Assembly: GCA_019828595.1 (NCBI GenBank)
Contig: JAHQRK010000009.1
Span: 2,418,001-2,482,000, forward strand
Origin: Aphanomyces cochlioides
Lineage: Eukaryota; Oomycota; Saprolegniomycetes; Saprolegniales; Verrucalvaceae
DNA length: 64,000 nucleotides
Direction of reading: 5' to 3'
Every line of letters starts with the position of its first letter. Position 1 is the first letter of the stretch. The notes below the pieces were generated by a model. That model did no database searches. It worked only from the letters and a program-made list of their open reading frames with translations, and was not told where the DNA came from. A program made the position numbers and the translations under genes. Below are positions 52,690-63,160 of this stretch, piece by piece.

Positions 52690-53540
52690 CTTCACATCGC
52701 TGATGCGAAGTGGGCAGGCCTCCTTAAAGTGACCTTTGCCACCTACATTAGAGGTTCTGTGGCAGTAAAAACACTCAGTATACTTTTTTAGCTACAAGAT
52801 CTTAGCTTGGTTTACAGTGATTTCGCATTTACTGCGGCGCGTTGAGGCTGTCATGTCAGCAATGGCCTCACTAGACGCAGTGTTAACCACTTGCTTTACT
52901 ACAGTCACAATAACAGAGACTTCAAAACTTTCCTTTGTTTGGCTCACATTTCAACAAAATACTCCGAGGAAGTGCGGCAAGGAGTGCCTTTGAAACTTGA
53001 TAATCAGATATCAAAGGTTCACCAACACTCTTCACGCACAGCTCGCTAAGCTGGTTTTGCAAAGTGGACATTCTATTTAAGAGGTCGCTAACACTCTTAA
53101 AAGGTTTCTTAGGTAGAGTTAAAATCTCTAAGTACAAACTAGAACTCACGTCCAAGGACGATTGCCCGTATTCACTTGGAGCTGAACTAAAGTTCATTAG
53201 GCACCACTTTGCTCAATAAGCCACGAATGGCAGACTCTTGCATGCGTAGGTAGTAATATCGCTTGAGTCTTTCGGCCTCTAAGGCCTTAACATCCGCCGT
53301 GATATCCATCTTCAGCAACTTAGCGAGTTCGTCAACGTCGATGATTGGCTGAAATTTAAGCCAATCAGAACGCGCCAAATGATAAGATCGTTCCCCCTTC
53401 TCGGAGCGCTCGTAGTCGTGGGTAGTTGAAAGCGCGTGGGGGTGGGCGATGAAGCGGGCCTTCCATGATGTGAAGGTCGTCTTCTTGCCATGAAATTTCA
53501 GGTCGCTAAGACCTTTGTCGGACGCGGAGGTGTTAATCAT
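52690..53540 (-). pseudogene. Copia gag with zinc knuckle
   Basis: The frame from 53540 (KFHGKKTT, then TSWKARFIAHPHAL) is a copia gag-type start; a frame change near 53,190 leads to LPKKPFKSVSDLLNRMS. Downstream, CFYCHRTSNVGGKGHFKEAC is a zinc knuckle (C-x2-C-x-GH-x4-C with a longer middle loop). Confidence 0.72.
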
Positions 53541-54510
53541 GGGGTCGTAGAGGGGAGGGGACAGGGGACACTTGAAATGTTAACTAACAGCAGCGGGAAG
53601 GAGCAGGACACACAGGTAAGGTGGCATAACCGGGGTAGATTGGAAAGTAAACTTACAGACACCCACATAATATCATAGCCAATTGGTGGTGGCAACTGTC
53701 TTAACGGTTACCTCCTTACAACCATGTATTCATTTAATACATAGAGTAAGTTAAAGTTGACCAACGACACGCATCATATCTATGATGTGTGCCGTTTTGC
53801 CAATAGAATTGGGCTGAGGGTCGTGCTAGAAGAGCCCATGGCTCTTTACACGATCATCTATTTTAACTAACATGGATAACCTTCCCTAATAAGTTTCTTT
53901 ATCCCTAGGGCTAAGCCCTATGGCTTAACCTATAGCTAATAGTGACCCGATTGGCCTGGCTACGCGTCCATTGTGATGTCGAAACGGATCCCATGGCCGT
54001 GGTTGTGGGCGCGAGGGTCACAGCGCAGCCTCACTCGTACACACGGGTGTTCCACGGGGCAGCGGGTTCCCCCCGTCGGAGTATGGGGCATATCAGGAAA
54101 TCCCATACCCCAGGCTAAATTGGTTTGTCTCATCGCCCTCGGGTTTGTCCTGTAGGAGCATTCAGCCGATGCTGCATACCCCGGCGTCGAGTGACCGAAG
54201 ACGACAGGCTGACACGCCTCTTGAAGGGGAATTGTCGACCACCTGGTGTGATAAGGAAGACTATCAAAAGTCTTTCCTCGCCAACACTCGAGATGCGCCA
54301 CTGCCAAACACAGCCCCGGACACCCCGATCGCACGCTCTCCTCGCCGTCTCCGATACCGTCGGTCACAAAAATGGAACGCACAGAAAGCAGGGGGGGGTA
54401 ACACATTATCCGGAATGATTATCTGGATGATGACCTCCAGCCCGTTCCATTCGATGTGTGGAGTGGGGCGACTTTCGAGCACGGTGTCGATAATTATAAT
54501 TGAACTAGTG
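53541..54510. other. Copia 5' flank and unassigned sequence
   Basis: Expected to hold the leader and 5' LTR of the copia element, but no matching LTR exists in the window to confirm it. Open frames at 53,960-54,560 on both strands have no motif. Confidence 0.4.
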
Positions 54511-54517
54511 CCTTTGA

Positions 54518-55560
54518 CCCGGCTTCGCTCGGGCGAGTTCAAGGAGAGTTGATGTGACATAGTTATAGCTGATTTCTTAAATAAGGAGGTTTAGTCAAAA
54601 GTGTTAACTTCAGCGTCATCCATGGTACTATTAAGCGAAGAATAACACTGACTAAATCGGCAATATAAGTCTGATCTGGCCATGGATTAACCGCATTGTG
54701 GCGTGTACTTAAGCAGCCTTAGTTTGAATTCGACTAAGCCTTAAATAGCACTCAATTGAGCCCACCGCAGTTACTACCGCAAAACAATCTTTACAGTTGC
54801 CTTCATTCATTTTGGCACACAGCTAAGTCAATTATCCTTTAAGAGTAATGCAGTGCTCGTCTAATCCTTCCCTGCGATCATCTAATGTCATTTTTCAACA
54901 TCTATCTTAGCGTATATATAGCGCACGTAGTTCGTCGGCATTCTACTGAAGAAATTGTAACTCAGCTGAGCTATTTGAATGCACTGTCTGTAACCCGGCT
55001 TTACTCGGGCGAGTGCAAGGAATTCAACAAAGCTATCATTCATTTACCATTATAAAGCAACTTTCCATAAGCCTGATTTCAAGCAACATCGATGAATTTA
55101 TTAAGGGTAGATGAAAACAGACTAAATCGGCTTCTTAACTTAATCTGACCTTGGATCATCCGCATGATGGCATATATCTAACCAAAAATACGATTCGACT
55201 CTACCTAAAGCAGCACCAACTTAAGCGCACTGCAGCCTAACTACATGTACATCAAAATGCAACCTGAGTAGTCGCGTTCACATATGCAATATAGTAGATA
55301 TATGCTTATTACAGGGCCATCCCCATCAAAGGTGGTCTTCATCTCAGAGGTTTACAATCGCCAGAAGCAATAATTTTTCTCATTCGCATAATTATGAATT
55401 GCCTTATCGTACCATAGTGCTGATGTTTGTGTAATGTGATACTCATCTAATCGATCCCAGCATTCAGCCTATTCTAATACTGCATCTGTCTTAGCGTTTC
55501 TCGTTTGCATTCCACAGCAGAAAGAGTATCACAGTCGAGCAAAAAACCTAAAAACCTGAG
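54518..55560 (+). repeat. Two diverged tandem units, about 475 bp apart
   Basis: CCCGGCTTCGCTCGGGCGAG (54518) recurs as CCCGGCTTTACTCGGGCGAG (54994), each followed by a similar order of words: CAAGGA, GACTAAATCGGC (about 54,650 and 55,120), a TCTGA-CTTGGAT block, and CATCTAAT. Non-coding; could be a satellite or paired LTRs of a lost element. Confidence 0.55.
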
Positions 55561-56040
55561 CTAAAGATTTTCATGTCATAGGTTTATATTAGATTTTCAT
55601 CGATTGAGGAATTGTCGAGGACTCATATGACTCAGGGCGAATGCATGCCTAAGAATCAGACAAAAACGTACACGTCATGTTAAACACCTTCGTCGGTAGC
55701 TACGTAAGAGTATTTCTAAAAATTAAACCTATCGTCGTTGGTCAGTTCTCCCTGTATGGTAGTTTGGAGATGAATGATAAAGGAGGAGGTTCACATGACG
55801 ACGAATGCTTATGTCATATCATTACTCCCGCATGACTACTTTTCTGTCGTTCAATTATTCACCTCTCCCCATCATCTAAAAATGTACAGTATCGTCCAAT
55901 CAACAGACTTTTCTGGACTCTCGCGACTCCCATTTTATTTAATTATTTTATTACGATAAGTACATGCAATTATCAAGTGTATTGAGGAGAGTTGAGGAGA
56001 GTGGAATACTTGAAAAAGGCAATTTTTGAGTGTAGAACCC
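55561..56040. other. AT-rich interval, no gene
   Basis: No motif-bearing frame. It joins the tandem units to a gypsy fragment. Confidence 0.5.
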
Positions 56041-56063
56041 CCAAAACAGGAAAAGGAGGGTTG

Positions 56064-57658
56064 TTTTGGTCAACGCAAAAAAATGCCGCTTTGCAGCTCC
56101 GGAAGTCGAATATCTGGGGTTTCTATTCACGGAGAGCGGCATCCGACCCGTTCCCAACAAGATAGAAGCCATCGCAAAGCTCAGCACACCACGAAGCCGC
56201 CGACAGTTGAAAAGATTCCTTGGAATGGTGAATTTCTATCGAGACGGCAGCGAGCCCATCACATGTCCGCCATGAACGCACTGTGCTCCAGATATCCTCA
56301 AAAAATTACTTATTAAAAATATATTTAAATATTGTGAATAAAATTACTCAATAGTATGAAATTGTTATTTGAAATAAGTTATCCTCTTGACCTTTGATAA
56401 AAAATAAATAACTTGTGATCTTATGCGTTAAAAAATAGATTAATGTCTTGCTATGAATAATTTTGAATAGTTTGAATATCGATTTCAGTCAGCTTCATTG
56501 ATACCAAAGCTCTCCCATTCACCCAGAATACCAATTTGAACGGATCTCGGGTTCAACTACTGAAACTTGATTGCTCGGACAGCATCTCGGTGCACGTTTT
56601 GATATTTTGGATTCGACAAGCACTCTCTGTGTTGAAGAGTGTTGGTTGTTTGTAGCAATGAACACCAACAATTTGAGCAGTAAAGCAGTTTATGATCTAA
56701 TGGAGGCGATGCTGACTTCTGACAAATATCAATCCCGAAAATTCAGTGGGCACAAACTCTTGCTCAATTCAGGAGGAAAAATTGTCGTTCCAACAATGAT
56801 TCAACGAGCCGTTTTCGACACGTATCACGAGTGGCTTATTCATCCCAACGGCGGCACATGCTGTGACGCGATTAGTGAAATTTTCGACTGGCCAGGCCTC
56901 GGCAAAGATATTCTAAAATTGACTGCCCAATGTCTTCTTTGTAAGCACAAGAAGCAGTCCTTGCGATATGGCAAGCTTCCTTCAAAATCAGTCGTGACAC
57001 ATCCTTGGTACGAGATCGCCGTCGACTCCATCGGTCCCTATGGTCCATCCCAATTTCGGGCGCTAACCATAATTGACACGACAACAAGGCTGTACGAAGT
57101 TGTACCATCCATGGAAATTGACAGTGCGTCTACAGCACACTTGTTGGACACGTTTTGGCTTTGCCGATATCCAAGGCCAGTTCGTTGCATTCATGACCAA
57201 GGAAGTGAATTTTAGAAGGAAATTCTCGAACTGCTTGACAGCTATGGAGTGAAGTCGATCCCAACAACAAGCAAGAATCCACAAAGCAATGCAATCATAG
57301 AGGGGTGCATTTGGTCATTGGTGACAGGATGAAGACGCAAGCAATCACCAGCTTTGATGAATGGGCAACGTTCTGTAGCTCTATCACATATGCATTGCGA
57401 TGCTTGCTTCATTCTATCCTGAAGTCGTCACCTGGCAGTGCAGTCTTCGGCCGCAATATGCTATTTGACATCGACCATATTACGGCCAAAGAAACAACAA
57501 AGAACAACGACCGTGAAAACTCAAAGCGCATTGCTCACAATTATTCTCCTGGTGATCTCATTCGCATTAATCTCACTGGCTCATTCCAAAGCAAAATGGC
57601 ACCAGCAACGGTCGGTCCATTTTCCGCCATGGCTGTCCGCGAAATGGGACAGTCATAA
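56064..57658 (+). pseudogene. Ty3/gypsy pol remnant (RT thumb and integrase)
   Basis: At 56064-56250 the RT palm/thumb connection is clear (NAKKCRFAAPEVEYLGFLFT, GIRPVPNKIEAIAKL, LKRFLGMVNFYRD), then it stops. RNase H is missing. From 56,571 the integrase has the H-x-H-x-C-x2-C zinc region (YHEWLIHPN ... CLLCKHKKQ), core Asp in VDSIGPYGPSQF, Asp in IHDQGSEF, then TAG, then NPQSNAIIE with the Glu. A later frame (57,305-57,658) includes SPGDLIRINL. Stops and deletions make it inactive. A G-run and TGTCACC near 57,738 look like polypurine tract plus LTR start. Confidence 0.8.
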
Positions 57659-57909
57659 TCGATCGAGGACGTTTCTTGGAGACGATTAATATCCGGCGCA
57701 TTATTCCTGACACACCGGCCACAAATCGTGGGGGGGAATGTCACCAATTTCAGTGACAACATCATACAAAGCGTTGGAGAGGATTGTGCAGTGGTTTGAG
57801 TCGAGGGCTGCGTTGCTTAACAGAGATAACACACTTTCCAATTACCATTATATCGTCGACGACACTCCATGAGTGCAACACAAACAAAAAAGAATGAAAG
57901 CTATTAATA

Positions 57910-59897
57910 CTACCTCCATTCCGAAATAATTGTCGCAGTTCGCAAGAGATGAACTTCAGAAATGATTGAGACAAAATTTGATTGGCTGAAAAAAATATAT
58001 AGGCCAGTGGCAACACTTCAAACATTATATATTTACAATTTATTGGCAAATTAAATCAGTCAGATAATTATTCACTGTCAGTTTCAACAATTTCCAAGTT
58101 GTCAAGCAAGCACGATGGATCGTTGGTGCATTCCCATTCTTCATCGTCAGCATCTTCTGTCAACTCAAAATCATCACGCAGTTGTAGACATTGGTCAAGC
58201 TGCTCGCTCAAGGCCGCCACTTCAAGCTCAAGCGCTATTTCGACACTCATAGCCTCCAAGAGGTCTTCAAACTCCTCTGTCGTGGCAAGCGCACAAACTC
58301 GATCAAACTCCTCTTTTGGGCAAGCTGGGCTTTCCGTCAAACGGCCCTTCACGAGCAATGTCTTCTTTCCAGTGTGAGGCAGCTTGTAGTCAATGCGCCC
58401 ATCACACTTGACAATTTCAATCAATACAGATTGGAGCGTTCGAAAATTCGACTCCAATTTCTCCATAATCACGTCCTCCCAAGCTCGGTACGTTTCGGCA
58501 ACCAACTGGTCAATATTTCGGCAGTGGACTCTTTGTTGGATGGACTGGATCGCGCGGAAAAAACCAAGATCCAACACATTGTAGTCGGGGGAGTTCGGCG
58601 GTTGGCATACAAGGGAAATCAACCAGGGGGACTTGCAACCAGCTTCTAAAACTTCGACATCATCGCTGCTCACATGTGGCTTTGCATTATCTTGTTGAAT
58701 GTAGATAGTTTTTGATTCACATGCTGGCCACTTTGCTTTGATAGCTGGGATCACATGATTGACAAGCATTTGGCGGTAAATTTCACGGGTCACATTCACG
58801 GGCTTGGTTATCATTGTTCCCTTTTCACGACGCTTGCTGCTTCTCTGAGCAGCGACAGTCTCAGTAAACGACCAAGTTCCGATTTTACCGTCAAACCATT
58901 CGTTCTTTGAATAATCCCAACGTGGTCGAGCTACGGCCGACAAAAACATCACTTTCTCTTTTTCGACTTGGCCGATCGATGGGGTGGCTTTTCGCCTGGT
59001 AGGAGGTATATTACCTTCTTCTGTTGAGTCATATAGAACCATTTTTCGTCTATATGAACGTATTGCATCATGTCGTTGATAGACAGATTGGCTGAGATGA
59101 AACTCATTGCCCATTTCAGACGCGTGGCTTTGTTTGCATCGGTCAATGATGGTTTAATGGCATTCGTATGGCGTCGCATTATACCACGCTTGTAGTATGA
59201 ATGCAGTGTTGTCAATGGCATGTTTAGAGCAGCAGCTATTGCGCTTAAGCTTGTTCGTTGTAAAGGGGGTATCTCCCGAATTCGGGACGCAAGATCGCTA
59301 TATTTTTGTTTTCTACCTAGTGGTATTGAGAATATAGATGTATGTTAGTTGTGTTGTGCACCTGAATTCCCAGCTATGCGAGAACTGACGTCACGACATA
59401 TAATTTTGTTGTTTGGGTCGAATCCACCGAGCTTCCAAATGCGGTAAACGGTCTTGGTACTACAAGAACATTTTGCAGCCACGGCTGCGATAGCTTCTTT
59501 TGGAAACTTCCCATCTGGCCTCACATGAAGAAGGCAAAGCTGCAGTACATTCTGCCTTTCCTCGTTCGTGAGGTTCGGCTTCGTTTTCGCGGATGGCACG
59601 GAGCTTGAGTTCGTCGACGGCATTTTGATTATGGAGTGACATGTTGAATTAGCACAAAATTATCTTAACTGAGTACATTTGGTTTGGGTGAAATGTCCAG
59701 CTTGTTTGAATTATTGTAATGAATGTGTGCATGCAATTTGTGGAATCGAATGCTGACATGGAAGAGTCGTAACTATTTTAGGAAATTATGCAGGCATTCC
59801 TCTACTCATCGGTACCCTTTCTGACTCCTTTGGTGGAATGCTTCATCCAATACATCACAATGATTGATTTGGGACAATCATTTCGGAAGGGAGGTAG
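57910..59897 (-). mobile_element. Mariner-like element 2
   Basis: The ends CTACCTCCATTCCGAAATAA and, on the right reverse complemented, CTACCTCCCTTCCGAAATGA continue with TTGTC and are flanked by TA on both sides. Size 1,988 bp. It lies only 80 bases before ankyrin copy D, so it may have landed in that gene's promoter. Confidence 0.88.
58068..59623 (-). pseudogene. Mariner transposase 2, frameshifted
   Basis: Three minus-strand frames supply an N-terminal helix-turn-helix (LTNEERQNVLQLCLLHV ... CSTKTVYRIWKLGG), a middle part with the first Asp in VHIDEKWFYM, and a long 348-codon frame with the second Asp in QQDNAKPH and the third in NSPDYNVLDLGFF (34 residues apart by count). The long frame ends in an acidic tail (EDADDEEWE) that element 1 lacks. 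At least one indel near 58,960 separates the first catalytic Asp from the rest, so the protein is probably inactive, but far less decayed than element 1. Confidence 0.85.
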
Positions 59898-59979
59898 TAT
59901 TCTATTTATTTTAAGAACTGTTTAAAGAAAAATATGTGTGCATTAAAGAATGTTTGATTTGATTAAAAGAAAATGATGA

Positions 59980-61418
59980 ATGGCAGTCTTCGTGAGATCG
60001 GGCAGCGAGGAGGAAGATGGGAATGAACAGCTTTACGGCGCCGCTCTCAGTGGAGATCTGGCCAACGTACGCTCTCGTCTTATTCTTGGGGCTGACGTCA
60101 ACTGGCACAAGCAAGTACGAAGGATCAACCAGTAGCCAACTTTGACTCATCATGGACTAGGCAACGCGGGCGACGGCACTGCATGTAGCTTCATCGGAAG
60201 GCCATTTAGAGGTTGTCGAGGAATTAATCTCCCATGGCGCCACTGTAGACGTCACAGACAAGGTAGATTGTGACTGTACAGTGATGGTTTACATGAGTTG
60301 TTGCGGTAGGATGGCCAGACCCCGTTGCACTTGGCAGCGCAAAATGGACATGCTCATGTGGTGAAAATGCTACTGGATCATGGTGCTACCGCCGACGCCG
60401 TTAGGCATGTGGTACAAGACAAGCCACTATCGCTGTATCGTAAAGAGTCTGGATGGGTAGACGCGTGACACGCCACTGCACTTGGCGGCAATGAATAAAC
60501 ACTTGGCTGTGGTCCAAGAGTTACTTGCTCACGGTGCAAACGCTGACGCAGGCGACTGGGTGAGTCAATGCATTCGTCTGAGCTATAACACTCCACCGCA
60601 TTCTAGACCCACCGAGGTGCATTGTACTTGGCTGCCCACCGTGGTCGAGTGGATATTGTCAAAGAACTTCTAGCTCATGGCGCTTCCGTGGACATAATAA
60701 CTAGGGTTCGAGTCAACGCACACTCTGTTGGTGGTATTTACTCTGTCAATCAACCAGCACGGGAGATCTCCTCTGTTTTGCGCTGCCAACTGTGGTCATT
60801 TACATGTGGTCACGGCACTGCTGGATCATGGTGCGGATGTGAATAAGCGAAACTACGTATGAAGTCTACTAATATATGAACTCACGTGGTTGTGGAGTAG
60901 GCAGGTTGCACGCCGCTGTATCAGGCAGCCAAGAAGGGATTCGTGGACGTGGTCAAGGAACTACTTAGCCGTGGTGCTTCTACGAACGTCTTTGACTTTG
61001 TACGATAACGCTATCTTTATGCAATCACGTCGCCTCGTAGGACCGAAACACCCCGCTCCATTGGGCTGCTGGAAGAGGCCAAGTCGAGATGGTGCAACAA
61101 CTCTTGATTCAAGGCGCCTGTGTGCATGCGGTCAACAAAGCAAGCCTTGATCAGGGCCAAGAAACCTCCCTTCATATTGCTGCAAAGAAAGGTCGCTTGG
61201 CAGTCATTGAGCTTCTTGTCAATGCTGGGGCGGATGTGAGTGCAATTAACAAGGTAGAGTGACGAGATGACGCTTTGTTCACTCGTCTTTTCTTCTAGAA
61301 ACGCGAAACAGCGTATGATTTAGGTTCCGAGGAGATCAAGGCATGGTTCAAGAGGATGAACACGATTGAGACAACAAAGGCTCAACACGATGCTGAAACA
61401 AGTACACCAAGCGGCTAA
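59980..61418 (+). CDS. Ankyrin-repeat protein, family copy D
   Basis: Nine exons (59980-60114, 60161-60262, 60310-60408, 60461-60559, 60607-60705, 60758-60856, 60901-60999, 61041-61253, 61299-61418) give about 354 residues with no stops. Nine ankyrin repeats are predicted, for example GQTPLHLAAQNGHAHVVKML and NTPLHWAAGRGQVEMVQQLL. Introns are 41-52 nt, phase 0. Exon 8 holds two repeats with no intron between them (VNKASLDQGQETSLHIA), unlike copies A and E. The C-terminal exon (GSEEIKAWFKRMNTIE) matches the family end. The start ATG gives a longer leader (MAVFVRSGSEEED) before NEQLYGAALSGDLANVR. This is the best-preserved member of the array. Confidence 0.8.
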
Positions 61419-61453
61419 CTCGCGAAGGGCCTTCTCTACATTCTGGAGCTTGG

Positions 61454-61517
61454 AAATTAAAGAAACTATACGAGCAATTAAAAGACAAAAAAGACAATTA
61501 AAGAACTTTAAAGAAAG
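61454..61517 (+). repeat. ATTAAAGA-rich spacer motif, copy 3
   Basis: AAATTAAAGAAAC, GCAATTAAAAGAC and GACAATTAAAGAAC words in the 170-base spacer between copies D and E. Confidence 0.6.
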
Positions 61518-61588
61518 CTCGAGCATTTGTTCAAAGTTGTCGAATCCTCAGTTGTCAGTCTGTGTTCGTGAGCTCGGGGATTGAAGAC

Positions 61589-62997
61589 ATGCATGAACAA
61601 CTTTATGAGGCTGCAGTCGGTGATGATTTGGCTGGCGTCCTTTCGCAACTAAGTCTTGGCGCTTCCGTCAACTCGCAGAATCGAGTGGGATGAAAGATCG
61701 CGTCGGCTTTGCCTTAGCATGAAGTAGGAGAACAGGACGACGCCATTGCATGTGTCATCTGCTGCGGGCCATTTGACTATCGTCAAGGAATTGCTCGACC
61801 ATGGCGCTGTTGTGAATGCGACAGACAACGTAGACAAGCCATCACTGGTGTCTTGAGGATCTCATTGATTTGCCAACTAGGTTGGCCAGACCCCATTGCA
61901 CATGGCAGCGCAAAATGGACATGCTCATGTGGTGAAAGAGCTTCTCGCCCATGGTGCTCTCGTCGATGCTGTTAAAATTGAGGTACGAGATGAGCGTCTA
62001 TATCCTAACGATTCTGGATGGGTAGACGCATGATACGCCATTGCACTTGGCTGCGAAGAATAAACACTTGGCTGTGGTCAAAGAGTTACTTGCTCATGGT
62101 GCTAATGTTGACGCAGACGACTGGGTGGATCAATCCTTTTATCTCTACTTTGAAGCCTCATGATGCTCTACGATAAGCGAAGTGCTTTGTACTTGGCTGC
62201 CCATCGTGGTCGAGTGGATATTGTCAAAGAGCTTTTAGCTCACGGCGCTTCCGTGGACAAGAAAACAAGGGTATGAGTCAACTTGTGGTCCATGGGCTGT
62301 ACTCACTCTGTCAATCAACTAGCACGGGCGGTCTCCTCTGTTCTGTGCTGCCAACTGTGGTCATTTAAGAGTAGTCACGGCACTGCTGGACCTTGGCGCT
62401 GGTTTAAGCACCCCAAATTACGTACAAAGACTACTGCAGATATAACTAACGTGACTGTGGAGTAGGAGGGTTGCACGCCACTGTACCAGGCAGCCAAGAA
62501 AGGATTCGTGGTCGTGACCAAGGAACTACTCGCTCGTGGCGCAGCGACTGACACTGTTAGCAACATCATGTCAATACGGACTCTCATCCCGTTTCATTAG
62601 AATGGCAATACTCCATTGCATTGGGCTTCCGAGAGAGGCCATCTTGATGTCGTGAAAGCACTCTTGGCTTACGGCGCCAATGTGAGGTTGCTCAACCAAG
62701 TGAGCTCGACGAATGATCCAGTTCTCAATCATGGTCGATTTAGGAACGGGAAACTCCGCTCCATAAGGCGGCGATCCATAGTCGCTTGCCAATCATCCAA
62801 GTACTTATCAACGCCGGGATCAGGACGAGAGCGCATAACAAGGTAGAGTGGTGACACGGAGCTTTGATCAAAGTGCTTGCTCGGTCTAGAGAGGCGAAAC
62901 TGCCAGTGAGCTGGCATCTGACGAGGTCAAGGCATGGATTGAAAGGGTGAAATTAGCAAGGCCAAGGCTGAGCGCAAGACAATCGACACGCGACTGA
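61589..62997 (+). CDS. Ankyrin-repeat family copy E, one damaged splice donor
   Basis: Ten exons (61589-61684, 61728-61829, 61881-61982, 62026-62124, 62178-62270, 62323-62421, 62466-62564, 62601-62699, 62744-62842, 62890-62997) would give about 330 residues and all restore frame. However, the donor after exon 7 reads AT at 62565 where relatives have GT, so this intron (36 nt, also the shortest) may not be removed; retention brings a TAG at 62598. Exon 5 uses an AAG acceptor. Repeats such as GQTPLHMAAQNGHAHVVKEL are close to copy D, and the end (SDEVKAWIERVKLAR) matches the family. Possibly functional if AT-AG splicing is tolerated, otherwise truncated by about a third. Confidence 0.65.
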
Positions 62998-63083
62998 GAG
63001 GCTATGATGAAGTCACTCCATCATCACCAGCTTACACACTTGATTCCCAGATTTCCAAATTATGGTTAAAAGTAAATAAAAGT

Positions 63084-63106
63084 CGTTTAAGAACATTAAA
63101 GAAATT
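63084..63106 (+). repeat. ATTAAAGA-rich spacer motif, copy 4
   Basis: GTTTAAGAACATTAAAGAAA about 55-75 bases before the start of copy F. Confidence 0.5.
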
Positions 63107-63160
63107 GTGCAAAATAGAAAAAGAATACATGGCATTGATCTCGTGAACTGCTGATATAAC

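Larger units (their letters stand above)
47085..53540 (-). mobile_element. Truncated Ty1/copia retrotransposon with two nested insertions
   Basis: On the minus strand the order is gag, zinc knuckle, protease, integrase, reverse transcriptase, as in copia. It lacks RNase H and a 3' LTR: the reverse transcriptase side stops near 47,085 in the ELIGSLQYL region. A MITE (51904-52523) splits the gag/protease junction and an OTU-bearing segment (about 48,640-50,500) splits integrase from reverse transcriptase. No LTR was identified at the 5' end. Frame breaks occur in gag and between protease and integrase. Confidence 0.85.

Noticed and set aside
53342..53367. A perfect TGATTGGCT/AGCCAATCA palindrome
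   Set aside because: It lies inside copia gag coding sequence, so it is more likely coincidence than a promoter element.
54518..54560. Possible tRNA-like sequence (CGGGCGAGTTCAAGG)
   Set aside because: No acceptor stem, D-arm or anticodon stem could be folded around it.
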